64,000 nucleotides of DNA, taken from assembly GCA_954871525.1 (NCBI GenBank), contig OX940871.1:2480001-2544000 (forward strand), read 5' to 3'. Below are positions 34,833 through 47,753 of this stretch, piece by piece. A program made the translations under genes and the position numbers. The notes beneath the pieces were generated by a model. That model was not told the DNA's origin, searched no databases, and saw nothing but the letters and a program-made list of their open reading frames with translations. This stretch comes from Parietaria judaica. Lineage: Eukaryota > Streptophyta > Magnoliopsida > Rosales > Urticaceae. Position 1 is the first letter of the stretch, and each line of letters starts with the position of its first letter.

Positions 34833-37800
34833 ATGGCGTCTCTGATGGTGATCAAGGTCTGGGTTTTTTTTTTTTTTTTTTTTTCGAGAGAATCTTGGCA
34901 TCGTTTTCCTGATCTTCGCTTTGTTTCCGATTATGATTCTCTGTGGCGGAAGGGAATTTTGGTTGAATTTTGATCGGTTTGTTAGGGTTATGGAAATTGG
35001 GGATTTGGGGATCAATTTCCATGGCGGTGAAAAAAATTATCGGTTTGATTGCTTCGAGCGATTCTACGAAAGCTCTGTTCTTCTCTGTTTGGATGATCTT
35101 TTGCTATGTATCGAGATTATTTTGCTGATTAAATTTCCATTTCTGTACAAATTTTTCTATGATTCAGCTTTTCTTTTTCCTTTTTAGGAGAAGAATATGA
35201 TTGATGTTTTGCATGTTCGAATTTGCGCGAGAATCGCAATATGTTTTTCCATTTTGTTGAGCATCATTTTGGGAAGGAAGCAATCGATTCATGATCTCTG
35301 TGTTTGGTTGGTGCTTTGCAGGTTAAGTATGGTGATACGCTTCGGCGGTTCAACGCTAATGTCAACGAAAACGATCAGCTGGATCTCGACATGGCCGGGT
35401 TGAAGGCGAAAGTTCTGAGCCTGTTTGGTCTCAACCGCGATGCTGACATCACGATGACCTACACCGACGAAGACGGTGATGTCGTGACTCTAGTGGACGA
35501 CGACGATCTCGGCGATGTGATGAGGCAGCAGCTGAAGTTCCTGCGGATCAGCGTGCAGCTGAACAGCGCCCCCGCTGGAAGGTCTTATGCTAGATCGAGC
35601 GGGAATTCCACCCCTTTGAGGTCTCCCCGAGTGGGCCCCGTTCCGAATGTAAACCGTGTTGCTGCTGAAGTCATGCAGGCTCTTCCCGAAGCGTTCCGGG
35701 CCCCGCTCCTGAAGTTGTCGGCTGACGTGGCGTCGAAAGCGGCTTCTTCGAGCCCTATTGTCTCTGAGCTTATCGAGGCCTTCACAAAGATTGGGCTGTA
35801 CCCTTCCGTGCCGGATACCCAAGCAGAGTTCGGTGATAATAATGTTTCTGAGAACCCAGCGGCCCCGTCAACTGAAGTGGGCTCAAGCGGTGATGGAAAG
35901 CAACAAGCTTCCCCGAAACAGGCCGACGAACCGAGTTCCAAAAACAAATCGGTTGGCTGGCCTTCCGTTGATCTTAACCAACTTCCTGTCGATGGCGATT
36001 TGTCGGCCCTGTTGAGATTTGAATCTACTATTAATTTGGACGGTGCTGATAGGAAGGAGAAGAAGGTCAGTGATCTTCAGAAGGGTAAATCGGTCAGTGG
36101 TGAAAAACCCGAGGGTTCATCTGCTCCTACAAATGATGTAAAGATGGGTCCCTTAAATGAATGTCCATTTTCCGGTGTTCCGGTCCTGGCTCCGCAATCT
36201 TATAAATATCATCACACCGAAGACATGGGTGGTGTGTTCCATAGAGGTATTAGATGCGATGGCTGCGGTGTTCATCCTATAACGGGTCCTCGGTTCAAGT
36301 CCAATGTGTATGAATCTTTTAACATATCTTCAAATTTTTTTCTTTTTTTTCTTATTGTTTATTTTCTTGATTTTGTTATACCTTTATTTGGTGTAGGAAG
36401 GAAGATTACGATCTTTGCAGCATTTGCTTTGCGAAAATGGGATCTGAGGCTGAGTACATAAGATATGACCGTCCGATACCGTTGCGTCATCCACGGTTAT
36501 TCAAGGGATTGCATGATCATGTTCATCATGTACTACATATCATTTGCTGAATCCCGTTCATTATGTTTAGTCATAGTTAAATGTTCTTTTCATATTATTT
36601 CTTTGTTTTTGGCAGCATCCACGGGTTTTACCTCCTCATATTACGGGGTATGGGAGGAAGTGCACGCGTCCTAAGCTTGATAGCCGCTTCATTCTAGACG
36701 TTAACATAAATGATGGCACCTTGATCACTCCGGGTTCCCAATTCACCAAGATCTGGCGGATGCGTAACAATGGTGGTTTGGTGTGGCCCCGCGGAACACA
36801 GCTTGTCTGGATCGGGGGAGACAGATTCTTCGTGGCTCATTCGGTGGAAGTAGAGGTATATATTCGGATCCATTTGTCTGTTCTTTGCCTAACTCGATTT
36901 CCAGAGAATTCTAGAAGCTTTTGTTTTATATAATACCTTTTTTTTTTAAATAAAATATAATGCCATTATTTAAATATATATCAATGCTAGATCCCGGACA
37001 ATGGAGTTGCGGTGGATGGCGAGATTGACGTTGCAGTTGATTTCACGGCACCGATGTATCCCGGTCGGTACGTCTCGTACTGGAGACTGTCTTCTCCTTC
37101 TGGTCTGAAATTTGGGCAACGTGTTTGGGTCCTCATCCAGGTGTGTGTACTTTTGTGAACAAAAATGCTATAATATTTCATTTGATTATACAGATAAGTA
37201 TAAGGGGACCTTGTTAATTTAGTACGATAAATATAAAATCTTGGTTAATTAAACTGTACTTTTGTTCGGTCCCGATTCTGAACCGTGTTAATTCATTCTC
37301 TATAAATTAATGACCTTGATAATACAAATATTTGTGGTCTCAATGCTATTAATTTATCAAGGATATACTGTTAGTGTAACTGCTCAAATTAATCCTCTAA
37401 ATTATCTTACATAAAATAGAAACTAACTATATATTTCAGGGAATTATTAGTTATAATTTACTGAAATGAATAAATGATACCTAACTTATTATACTACATG
37501 TATGCTTCTATATTTGGCATTACTAGGGAAATGCACGTGTCTTGCCAACTCTCTTCCTTTTTTCGTTAATTTCAACAGTTTTACTTGATTATTGCTTAAA
37601 TTTCTATAGGTCGAGGCTGCTCAGAAGAAACTGAAACCATTGCAAACTGTCCCATTACCTAACTTGAATCTTCCAATCAGAGAGAACCCTAAAGTTGTAG
37701 CTGCAATAGATATCCCAAAAAAGGATTCTGACATCCCCCAGAACTATTGGTTCTTAGAATCAGAAAACTCTATGAATGAGCATATAACGAAGAACGAACA

Positions 37801-39056
37801 AGATCAAAGCTTTCCCATCAATGACACCTTGATCGTGGGCCAGGATGCCTCAGTGCCTTCGGCGATCGAGGCAGTCTCGCCTGTGTCTTACCCCATTATT
37901 GACTTGACCGAGGGACCAACAGAAGACGTGGTCTACCAGTCAGCTCCGGTGCCTGTGACATCACCTTTGGCCGGAATTGCATCATCGTCGTCGGCTCCTC
38001 CTGTTGTCTATGACGCAGGAACATCTGAAGGTGGGTATTTTGAGGATAATTATTTTGAATCGTTAATCGCAATGGAATCACATTTTATTTTCATATTAGC
38101 TCTAATAAAACTCTAAAAATATATCAAGTTAGGGCTAGAAACAGTTGTTTATAGTATAACTTAGTTAATCTTCTCCCTATTTTTTGAGGAATTATAGTTT
38201 AGACTAGAATTTAAATTATATTTCTTAAATTAATGACATTAGTTAATGATTTTTGAATAAATAATAAGAAAAATTCATCGTCAGCCCTTCCTGTTTATTT
38301 GATGATGCAGAAGCAGCTGAAGGTGTTGCTTTTGGGATTTATCGTTAATTGTTAATGGAATCGTTAATACACATAATCAGCTGCTTATATAACTATAAAT
38401 ATACGGAACTAGTGTCCTACTCACTTATGCACAACGGAACTAGTAAATTGTTTATGATTACAATAATTAAATATAATCGTTATTTTGACAATATAAACTT
38501 TCTATATTCTGACAGGGAAACTCGATCGCGAGGTGGCCTTACTCAGAGAACTTGAAGAGATGGGGTTTAAGCAGATCGATCTGAACACGAAGATTCTGAG
38601 GAAGAATGAGTATGATCTCGAGAAATCTGTGGATGATCTCTGTGGCGTTTCGGAGTGGGATCCGATCCTCGAGGACTTGGTGGAAATGGTGAGCTTTCTT
38701 ATTTAGTACTAAGTATGCTATTATTTTGTTCGACATTATTTATTAGCATGTGCGATCTTATTCGCGGGTTACAAATTATGTCTTTGTTTTCTCACTCTAG
38801 TTTCCCGGTGTTTCGAGTCTAGTGCTTCATGAATTAGGATTTCAAAGTTCCATTTTCTTTAGTTCGATAAGATTAGTTCTCTCTCTGCAGTGTTCCTACT
38901 TAGATTTCCGAGGTTTGAGTTTCCGCTTAACTTCCCTTTCTTGTTTTGGTGAATTAGGGTTTCTGCGATACCGAGACGAACAAGAAGCTGCTGATGAAGA
39001 ACAACGGGAGCATCAAGCTAGTGGTGATGGATCTTGTTAATGCAGAGAAGCCATAG
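34833..39056 (+). CDS. NBR1: Protein NBR1 homolog, selective autophagy receptor
   Basis: NBR1 links ubiquitinated cargo to ATG8 on autophagosomes. Nine exons are inferred: 34833-34856, 35322-36307, 36397-36520, 36616-36855, 36991-37140, 37610-38030, 38311-38343, 38516-38688 and 38958-39056. They total 2250 nt in one frame, 749 aa. Domains in order: PB1 (about residues 8-90, VKYGDTLRRF ... TYTDEDGDVVTLVDDDDL, with the acidic OPCA-type stretch); ZZ zinc finger (RGIRCDGCGVHPITGPRFKS, DLCSICFAKMG); the NBR1/FW domain (FTKIWRMRNNGGLVWPRGTQ, PGRYVSYWRLSSPSGLKFGQ); and two C-terminal UBA-type segments (LRELEEMGFKQIDLN; GFCDTETNKKLLMKNNGSIK). Between the UBAs lies SEWDPI, matching the WxxI ATG8-interacting motif known from plant NBR1. 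Exon 7 is only 33 bp. No defect was seen. Intron 1 has a 19-base T run. Confidence 0.95.
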
Positions 39057-39995
39057 ATGAAATCATCTCATCTTTAGCACACAGTAATATCTCTCTAATA
39101 CATGTGTGTTTGCTATAAATATGTTAATATTTTAGGGATATTAAATCGTGGATAATAAGCCATCTTTTGTTATGGGGTCTCTTTTAAGGACTATGTTCTG
39201 TCTAATGATACTTATGCATTATGACCTTTGGAATCTAATGTTTATATTTATATTTAGTATTTCATGTTTAATTCTCTTATTTTGTGTACATTTCGAATTC
39301 GGGCTTTGGTCCTTCTGATGTAGTTTTGGTGGTGTTGCGATCTTTGCACGGAAATATTATATTCGTCGGAGGAAGGGCAATACGTTTATTAGTCTTTCAA
39401 TTGCTCATGTTATGGTTCTTTGCGGTGACAGTTTAATACGCAGTGTTAAATTTTTGGCGGTAAAACCAACTTACGGTTTTTGGGTCATCAGCGTCGCCGT
39501 CGGGGAGTTAATCGGGGAGTTTATGCTTTGTTTTGTATTGTATTGTTTTACTTAGCATTGTTCGAATTGAGGAGTGCTCTTCCTTGTTAACGTAAACATG
39601 AAATTTTGGTTATTTTCATCTCAAGTAGATTTATCTACGATCTGATTGTCTAATTTCGTCTTCTCTTCATTTTTTTGGTCGAAATATGTAAAAATAATAA
39701 ATTACTAACATTCGCCTATTTCTTAATTTTGCACCCCATTCTTAAGAATCAGCATAGAGAAACAGCTGACAGGCACCTTGATCGGACTCAACCAGAGATC
39801 ATGAGTTCAATCTCAGCGGTCAAGAGGTAAATTCACTACGTAACTTCACGAGAGATCATGAGTTCGATCCTAACAATACGTAGAAGTTGTGTACGTATGT
39901 CTGTACGTCACTACGGTCAATAGCGGTTGCGGTCAATAATGCCACCTGTCACTGCGTTTTTTTTTTTATTATTATTAAGAGTGTTAGTATATTAC
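39057..39995. other. NBR1 3' flank and intergenic DNA
   Basis: No further gene seen. Near 39793-39865 the phrase AGAGATCATGAGTTC(A/G)ATC occurs twice and loosely resembles a polymerase III B box, but there is no A box, so no SINE is called. Confidence 0.35.
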
Positions 39996-39997
39996 TA

Positions 39998-40572
39998 CAG
40001 TAAAACCTCTATAAATTAATACTCGATAAATTAATAGTCGCGATTAAATAATATTTTTGTCCGGTCCCGACTCGAGCCTAACTAGCTAAATTAATAATTC
40101 GCTAAATTCATAAGATGATAATAATTTTCTTAGTAGGAATATAGGTCCCAAGTGATATATAAATTAATAATTCAATATAAAAATGACATAAATAATAATA
40201 ATAATAATAATACACAATAAATAACTATGTAGTGGTCTTCTTAAAATGTGATTCTATGGTAATTATTACAACTTTAATTATTAAGAAGTTGTTGTCATTC
40301 CTCTTTAATATTATTGAGCTCTTTAATATTTATGACATTGGTATTATGATAAAATCTTTTTAAATCATAATAATAGTCTATCTTGATATTCTTAATATTG
40401 ATACATTAATATCTTGATATAATAAATTAAAATAATTTTTTGTTGGTAAATTTATTTATATACTTATAGCTTACTAATATTTTTTATTTTATTAATATAT
40501 AAATTAATTAATTAATAATCCGATAAGATAATATGTTTTGCCGGTCCAACATTATTAATTTAGAGGTTATAT
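39998..40572. mobile_element. Candidate inverted-repeat element with AACCTCTAAATTAATA ends
   Basis: The left side has AAAACCTCTATAAATTAATA and the right side the inverse of ATAACCTCTAAATTAATAAT. Matching inner GTCCGGTCCC and GGACCGGCAAAA blocks also point toward each other. It is AT-rich and non-coding. Exact ends and target duplication could not be fixed. Confidence 0.45.
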
Positions 40573-41049
40573 CCTTTCTTAAAAAGATTGCTTAAGATTT
40601 ACACTTTTACCTTTTCACTGCTAAGATGTGACATAGTTATTCTCCATAATAATTAATAGATAGGCGAGTGGATAAAGATAAACACTGGAAACTGGTATGA
40701 AAGTCGCACTATAAAACATATATATAGTTATACACACATATAAATATATATATATATATAATATATGACTTTTAGGTGTTGTCTTGAGTGAAAGGCTAAT
40801 CCTTTATTGAAGTGCAAAAAACAGTAGAATGAATTATTTAGCAACTACAGTACAGTGTCGCAGGAGGAACCAGCGAGCAAAGCAAGCATCATCACTTCTC
40901 TCTCCTCTCAATCTTCAAAACCCACCATTTTAGCTCCATTTCTCGATTACCCATGAAAGCTCTCTGATAAGCAACCACCTGGTTCAACGCATCTCTTTGG
41001 GCTTCGAGCTTTCTTGTCCTCTTTCTCTCTCTGCTCGATACGACAAGTA

Positions 41050-41118
41050 ATGCGGCGTCATCGCCCTCCACCTGCGAAGGGCGCTTACGTCAGCTTCTCT
41101 GGTGGCCGCCATAAGTAG
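41050..41118 (+). other. uORF in the kinase 5' leader
   Basis: ATG to TAG encodes 22 residues (MRRHRPPPAKGAYVSFSGGR plus HK) and ends 34 bases before the kinase ATG. A shorter ATG-AAA-GCT-CTC-TGA lies near 40953. Either could lower translation if it is inside the transcript, which is not known here. Confidence 0.35.
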
Positions 41119-41152
41119 AGCGAGGCGAGCTTGAAGCGCGAGGGAGGCAGCG

Positions 41153-43474
41153 ATGGAGTCCGCGAGCAGGTTTTACAGAGGGGAAGAGCTCAGGCAGCTG
41201 GAGGCGAAGTGGGCCATCGATCCGAAGCATCTCTTCGTGGGGCCCAGGATTGGGGAAGGAGCTCACGCCAAAGTCTATGAAGGAAAGTGAGTTCTTCGAT
41301 TCTCTGCCTCTGCCTGATCTGGGTTTTTGCCGTTTTCCATTGATTCTTAGCTTCTTGTATCGATTTACTCAAATTGCGACTGGGCATCTCTAGAATCAAG
41401 TGATTAGATGAGATCTTCTCAGACATTAGGTGTTCGTGGCTTTTTTTGGTGAGTACTGAATAGAAATGAGGGAGAGATTAGGGTTAATTCGTGTCAGGCC
41501 TAGGGCTTTCTGGCGCGGGGCATCGGTTTTGCTCTCGAAAGAACGGTCTATTGGTTTCACTCTTTGGTGAACGTACGTTCCGTTTTCGTTGCCGGCTCCC
41601 GTCACTCCCACCTCGAGTTTGAATTAGGTGCAAAATTCAGATTGTCGGAATCCAAAAGCTACCGATTTCTGTTTTAGTTGCGTAATTTGAATTTTACTAG
41701 ATACCTTTTTTTTTCTTTGCCCGGCCCGTTTCTAGCTGCGAGGCGCGATATATGTTTATAGGATATTTTTGGGGCTCTGTGGTGGAAGCGGACATGGTCT
41801 GGGCGTTTCGGATTAGGGCTTGTATGTATAATTGGCGTTTTACGGTCAGTTAAACTTAGCCGACATTTATTTTCGTACCCTCTCTCCCTTTTGCATTGCA
41901 ACATTTTTTTTCCAATCCCAAGGGTTCTCCTTTTCTCATTGTACTTGTGTCGATTTATTATTATGTATTTTTCGTGTGATATATAACAATCTTGTCATGT
42001 GTACTTGATTCAGGTACAAGAACCAGACTGTGGCTATCAAGATTATTCACAAAGGAGAAACTCCAGAGGAGATTGCCAAGCGCGAAGACCGGTTCGCGAG
42101 AGAAGTCGCGATGTTGTCGAGAGTTCAACACAAAAACTTAGTGAAGGTGAGAACATTTATTTATTTATTTAAGTTTATTTTTTTCTTGCTTCTGTCAAAG
42201 TCGGATAATGAATTCAGATATCGTGTGCGTTGACAGTTCATTGGTTCCTGCAAAGAGCCGGTGATGGTGATAGTGACCGAGCTTTTGATAGGCGGGACAC
42301 TGCGGAAACACTTGTTTACTATGAGGCCGAGGTGTTTGGAAACACGTGTAGCGGTTGGCTTCGCGCTTGATATCGCCCGTGCAATCGAATGTCTACATTC
42401 TCATGGGATCATACACCGTGATCTCAAGCCCGGTACTTTCACGAGCTTCACGATATTGTTTAACATGCTAAAGCATTCATGTTTATGTTAGTTCTTCGTA
42501 GAGAAAAATTCATGCTGTATAGTTAGGGAAATTTCGGGATGAGCGTGAGTTTAGGCTTTATCAATGGCGGTTTAGTCTTTTGTTATTTTGACGCCTATTT
42601 AAGGTAGAGGAAGGGATCCTTATCGGGGTAGAGTAAAAGTAGTTTAACGAGAAGTAGTTCTTGCAACTCTTTATGTTATTGATCAAACTCGGCGTTTCAA
42701 TTCGAGCTCTATTAGATATATCTTACCAGCGTGCTTTCTAGACGTATTTTTGCCACATTAGTAACGGGAATTTTTGTTAATATGGTTAACAATATATTGG
42801 TGTTTTGGGTGCAGATAACTTGCTTATGACTCCAGATAACAAGACGATTAAGCTAGCGGATTTCGGTTTAGCGAGAGAAGAAACGTTAACGGAGATGATG
42901 ACTGCCGAAACGGGCACATATCGTTGGATGGCTCCTGAGGTAACCATTAAGATCCCGCATTGATTAACGGAAATGCACCAAAATAGTGAATCCCCGTTTA
43001 TCGCAACAGAATAACAAAAATAATGGTCGCTCCTTCGGGAATGCGACTCAAGCTCTCCACAAGCCGAAAGAGCAGAATTAACTAAATCGAACGTGAACCA
43101 AAAACAAGTCCTAGACGCTCACCTATAGGATTATGAATCATAAAACCCTAATCGATTCATTATTTATGAATAACCCAAAATACCCCTAGTGACTTAATAA
43201 GTTGATGACGCATTACCACATAGTTTACAAACTATTTTAGTTAATTTTGTTGTTCTTTTTCGGCCGACAGTTGTATAGTACCGTCACGCTAAGACAAGGA
43301 GAGAAGAAGCATTACAACCACAAAGTCGATGCGTATAGTTTCGCCATAGTTTTGTGGGAGCTTTTGCACAACAAATTGCCCTTCGAAGGCATGTCGAATC
43401 TGCAAGCGGCATACGCAGCTGCTTTCAAAGTAATCACATTTCTTTTCTCTCTCTATTCGTACATGTTTCTCCGA

Positions 43475-43506
<32 letters not shown>

Positions 43507-44306
43507 TTTTTGCTGTTTGCTCCTCGTCATTTGATCTTATAGTTGATGAACTTTTGTTACATATAATTTAAAGGACTACGTTATAACACACTAAAATTTA
43601 ATAAAACCGTCAGAGTCAGAATATTCAACAAAGTTCACAACTTATGGAGAAAATAGAGACAATGTGACAAGTTTAGACGACACCATCGATAATTACCTAG
43701 AGCCGGTTCTTGACTAAGGCTATTAACGAACATTTAAGCCGATAATTAACGAACATTTAGGTCTGTAATTATGATTTATAGGCCGAAAAAGTAATTAAAT
43801 CCCTTGATTTGGTTTCTTATTATTTTTTTTATTATTATTATTATCTCATAAGTCTCGATACTTGCTATCCTTGGAAACGGGCCTCAAAGTAATAAACTGC
43901 ACAGGGCCACTTAAAACTCAGAACCGGCTATGGAATTATCCTATTTCTTATCTTTGTGCTTGGGTACTGACGGATTACTTTGCCTTTGCAGAACGTGAGG
44001 CCGAGCGCCGAGAATCTTCCAGAAGATTTAGCCACGATTCTAACATCTTGCTGGCAGGAGGACCCGAACGCACGGCCCAACTTCAGCCAAATCATCCAAA
44101 TGCTGCTCAACTATCTCTACACAATCTCACCTCCAGAACCCGCGATCCCGTCCAGGATCTTCACCTCCAAGAATGACATTTTGGCACCGGACTCTCCCGG
44201 GACAAGCTCGTTAATGGCGGTTTGCGGCGATCCGGGGGAAACTCCCAAATCGAACATGGAAGAGAAGCCAAAAGGGTTCTTCTTCTGCTTTAATCATTGT
44301 TATTAA
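41153..44306 (+). CDS. Raf-like serine/threonine protein kinase, ATN1-like
   Basis: A cytosolic-type plant Raf/MAPKKK group C kinase. Six exons are inferred: 41153-41286, 42014-42146, 42237-42432, 42815-42939, 43271-43429 and 43992-44306, together 1062 nt in one frame, 353 aa. Kinase motifs in order are the glycine loop [18 protein letters not shown] with the ATP lysine, HRDLKPDN catalytic loop, [25 protein letters not shown], and [20 protein letters not shown]. The short N-terminus ([20 protein letters not shown]) and Ser/Pro-rich tail ending FFFCFNHCY resemble the Arabidopsis ATN1 group from memory of that family. No regulatory or membrane domain is present. All junctions are GT-AG and no defect was seen. 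The ATG is in a good context (AGCGATGG). Confidence 0.93.
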
Positions 44307-44492
44307 CCTTCTCCCTAAATAAACTAGTAAATTAATAGAGGGTAGTCTCATTGAGTACATTTAAATCTGTAAAAGTTCAAGAACATTATTAACTTAATAG
44401 TGAATAATAGTTTATATAGTAAGGGCTTCTTTGTCATTTTATTTATTGTAAATTCAGGGTGAATGAATAGTTTCTAAAATCAAATAATTAAT

Positions 44493-44651
44493 AATCATGT
44501 TCGCTTGAGCTAGTGATAACTCCACTACATATTTATTAAAGAGGTCCCGGGGATTCAAATAATGTCATATGTTCTTACACCGAAGGTATCTAGTATTGCG
44601 GAGTGCATTTGTAACTTTGAGAGATAGTGTCAACCTTCGTTAAAAAAAATA
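44493..44651 (+). repeat. tRNA-derived SINE with 11-bp target duplication
   Basis: A box-like TGAGCTAGTGA (about 44506) and B box-like GGGGATTCAAATA (about 44549) precede a body ending CTTCGTTAAAAAAAATAAA. Flanking repeats AAATAATTAAT (44482-44492, 44652-44662) match exactly, though they are AT-rich. It lies about 190 bp after the kinase stop. Confidence 0.6.
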
Positions 44652-44968
44652 AAATAATTAATTAGTTATCACCTCGTTTCGTTTTCCCTCTTATCGGGCG
44701 ACACAAAAACAATTCATTGGAACATTTATCACAAATTTAGAGAAGGAAAAAAAAAAGATACCGATTCCGAACTATCACCTTCGATTTGTTCACGTGTGCG
44801 ATCACAAATAAAATTCCAATAGTTTCTTTCTAATATTCCATTTCAGTAAATAAAATAAAAATATTCTCATAAAACACTCTAATTAGACATATCGAAGATA
44901 TGAAGAATCAGATGCAAAAGTTATCACCCGCAAACAAAGAAAAGTTAAAAAAATATCCTCAATTCGTG

Positions 44969-44979
44969 TCTATAAATTC
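44969..44979 (+). promoter_or_regulatory. Candidate TATA box for the small gene at 45014
   Basis: CTATAAATTCC lies about 40 bases before the preferred ATG, followed by a CT-rich leader. It argues against use of the more distal ATG at 44900. Confidence 0.45.
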
Positions 44980-45013
44980 CTCCTCTCATAATTCTCAAGC
45001 TCAAACCGTGGCA

Positions 45014-45259
45014 ATGGCGAGCGGCAACGAGCAGCGCAGCGACTACCACGACCACGTCATGAAGCTCCTAAGGACGCCCAGCATCGTCACCGGCGAAGTG
45101 CCTCTCTACGGAAATGCCCCGATGCTCTTCAGGCCCACCAAGCTCGCGATTGATCGCGAGGCCGAGGAGGGCGGAAAGCCCGAGCAGTTCGATAACTGCG
45201 AGAAGCCGACCGCTGATCGCCGGGGATTCACGATCTTCAACTGGAAGTCCTTCTTCTAG
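45014..45259 (+). CDS. Small plant protein, unknown function
   Basis: An 81-aa single-exon protein starting MASGNEQRSDYHDHVMKLLR, with VPLYGNAPMLFRPTKLAI in the middle and RRGFTIFNWKSFF at the end. It has no signal peptide or membrane helix. Coding DNA is GC-rich against AT-rich flanks. The frame is open back to an ATG at 44900 (119 aa), but a TATA box (CTATAAATTCC) at about 44969-44979 would place the transcript start near 45000, so I prefer the ATG at 45014 (context GGCAATGGC). No family is recognised. Confidence 0.65.
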   Translation: MASGNEQRSDYHDHVMKLLRTPSIVTGEVPLYGNAPMLFRPTKLAIDREAEEGGKPEQFDNCEKPTADRRGFTIFNWKSFF

Positions 45260-45508
45260 GGTTGAGCTTGTTTGCTAGTTATTACTTCTTATGAGACTGT
45301 CTAGAGAATAAGACTTTGGTCGCTTGTATTATAGAATATTATGTGTGAGATTATAAAGAGGAAGAATTATATACATATATAATTCTCATTTCTCTCCATA
45401 TTCGAAGGGCGTTCTCGGAAAAGGGAACAAATGAGAGTGTACCGGAAAACATTTCCGACCCACCAGAGACAAACAATCAATCGTCTCGCCCCATTTGAAC
45501 ACCCACTA

Positions 45509-47744
45509 TGTTGGATATATTTTTGTATGTGCCCTCTATTCATATGTTAATCCCGCTTGTATAAGATTGTGGTCGTTTTCCTAGGAATGAAATGTTCTTT
45601 TTAATGATAATCTTATATAGTTATCTCCGGATTATAAGATATACTTATCGAATTGAATATTTGATCCTTAGTTCTTTGACTTTGCATTTATGTTAAAGTC
45701 ATCACACACAGGGTCTATGTGTGACGATGTTTGACTAACATAAATAAATAACTTAAAACTAGGTCCATAGTCTAGATCGGAAGTGGGAACTTCTGATCAT
45801 GTGAATGACTATTGATGAACTTAATAAATCACATTTTTGCGATGACCTATTACCGGCCAGAGTGCTTTCCATGCACAATTAAGTTCATCAGGTATGAAGT
45901 GTCTTCCTACTGGACATGGATAGACTTATATCCAAAATCATCAAATGAGTCCGTTACTGATGAAAGTACGATAAAGTCGCTAAGATGATCAGATGAAATC
46001 AGTTGATATCTTGAGGTAGTATGGGTTTATAGGGATAACTCACACAGTCTTTGATTTGATCCTTACGGAATACTTTGGTATTCTCAATTACTTTCATATC
46101 GGGATTGGAAGGTTAGTCGTAGTAAACTGCATGACTACAGATATGGATAATAACTTTATGATTTCCTTATTATGATTTATGTAAGTAAATAAGCACTCAT
46201 GTGCAGCTTAAAGATTCATAACCCGTAAGTGAGTGATTTGCAACAATCATTGATTAAGGAGTATCGTCTAAATGGTATAACTATAATAATTTATTTACCC
46301 ATTCTGATGAGAATCATAATGACAAAACCGGTCACTTCAGATATCTGATTGTATCAATGGACACCTGTGGTCAGGAAGATATAACTATGCACACTTGAGA
46401 GTTTAGCTTCGCGCTATACTGGAATGTTACCGAAGTTGGTGAAAGATCTACGCTTTCACCGTAGCTCGGGTGTGTAGTCCATTTGTCCCCTTTGTAGGCC
46501 CACAAGGATGACATCGCAATTACGTTTAATATACTTATTAAACATTGAATAGATCCAATCTAGAATGATTCGTGATTGATATCACGTTTTCAGAAATTAA
46601 CCTAAAAGTGGCAAAAGTACCAAAGTTTTTGGTATCGCCCGAGAACATGAAAAAATGATAATTGAATTTGACCCCAGAACTATTATAGGATTATGGGAAA
46701 TCACATTCTGTGAATTTATCATTTTAAATCATGCAATTCCGATGTAGAGAGTTATGGTCAAAAAAGTTTTTCGGCGCGGGCCAAAATAACCGTTGTTTTA
46801 ACCTGCGAATTTGAGAGAACATTAAATATTGGATTTAATTCCTGAAATATTTAATTAGGAAAATAATCATAATATTTGAATTATGATTTAGTGATTTTAA
46901 ATCTTCAAAATATATATATTTGTTTTATTAAATCTTTTAGGGTATTTTATAGAAAGATTTACTTTGCATTTATTCTTTATTTGATTTTATCATTAAATCA
47001 AATCTTTGAGTGAATATCTCTATATGGTTGAGATAATCTCTCCAGTTGGTTGGAGTAAATCTCTCCAAGGTGATTGGGATCAGCTACCTATAAATAGGTG
47101 ACCCCTGGACCCCTAAATCACACACTTCACACTCTTGTGGTTTCAGAAAAGTCGTTTTCTCTCCCCCTCCCCCAGTTCTTGCGAATTTCTCTGGGAAAAT
47201 TCTTCCCGGGGTTTTTGCTTTTAGGGTTTAGAGGTTATTCAAATGAGAGCCCACGCATCTCAGCGATGTAGTCCCGGGTCATAGATCGTAGACAACTGGG
47301 AGCTATCTTCTCACAGAAAATCGCAGAAGAAGCGTGGATTGGAGGCGCAGACGTCTCAAATATTTAAGAACGGATTCATAGTCTTCAAAGAAACTGAGGT
47401 ACACGATTCTTAATGTTTATTGATTAAGAAGATTATTTATTATTACTCATGGCTCAGATTAAAACCATTGAACTTGTTAATAAATTAAAATAATTAATTC
47501 ATCACGATCTTGGAAAATTAATTGTAAGTTGATTTTGACACACGGACGATTTTGACAGGGTTATTGGTATGGGACTCTAACCCAGTAAATTTTTTTAAAA
47601 GGTTCCACAATATTTTTTAAACGTCAAATCGTGTGCATATAAGTCAACGATTACAATTTCTTAGAGCCAGTGGTGACCGTTTTAGGTATAGATCCGCAGA
47701 CTCAGTCTCTGGGAAACGGTATCCGAGCATATCGGTTCCCAACA
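45509..47744 (+). repeat. Candidate long LTR (2.2 kb) with primer-site remnant
   Basis: The stretch starts TGTTGGATAT and ends TTCCCAACA, followed by ATTGGTATC, which resembles the first bases of a Met-tRNA primer site. A good TATA box TATAAATA (47089-47096) lies toward its 3' end with a pyrimidine-rich start region after it. There is no second LTR and no retroviral frame nearby. The flanks ACTA and ATTG do not match, so this would be a 5' LTR whose element is otherwise lost. No gene lies within it. Confidence 0.4.
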
Positions 47745-47753
47745 ATTGGTATC

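Noticed and set aside
39780..39890. tRNA or SINE from a GAGTTCGATCC B-box-like motif
   Set aside because: No A box at the right spacing, no cloverleaf that I could draw, no A-tail or target duplication.
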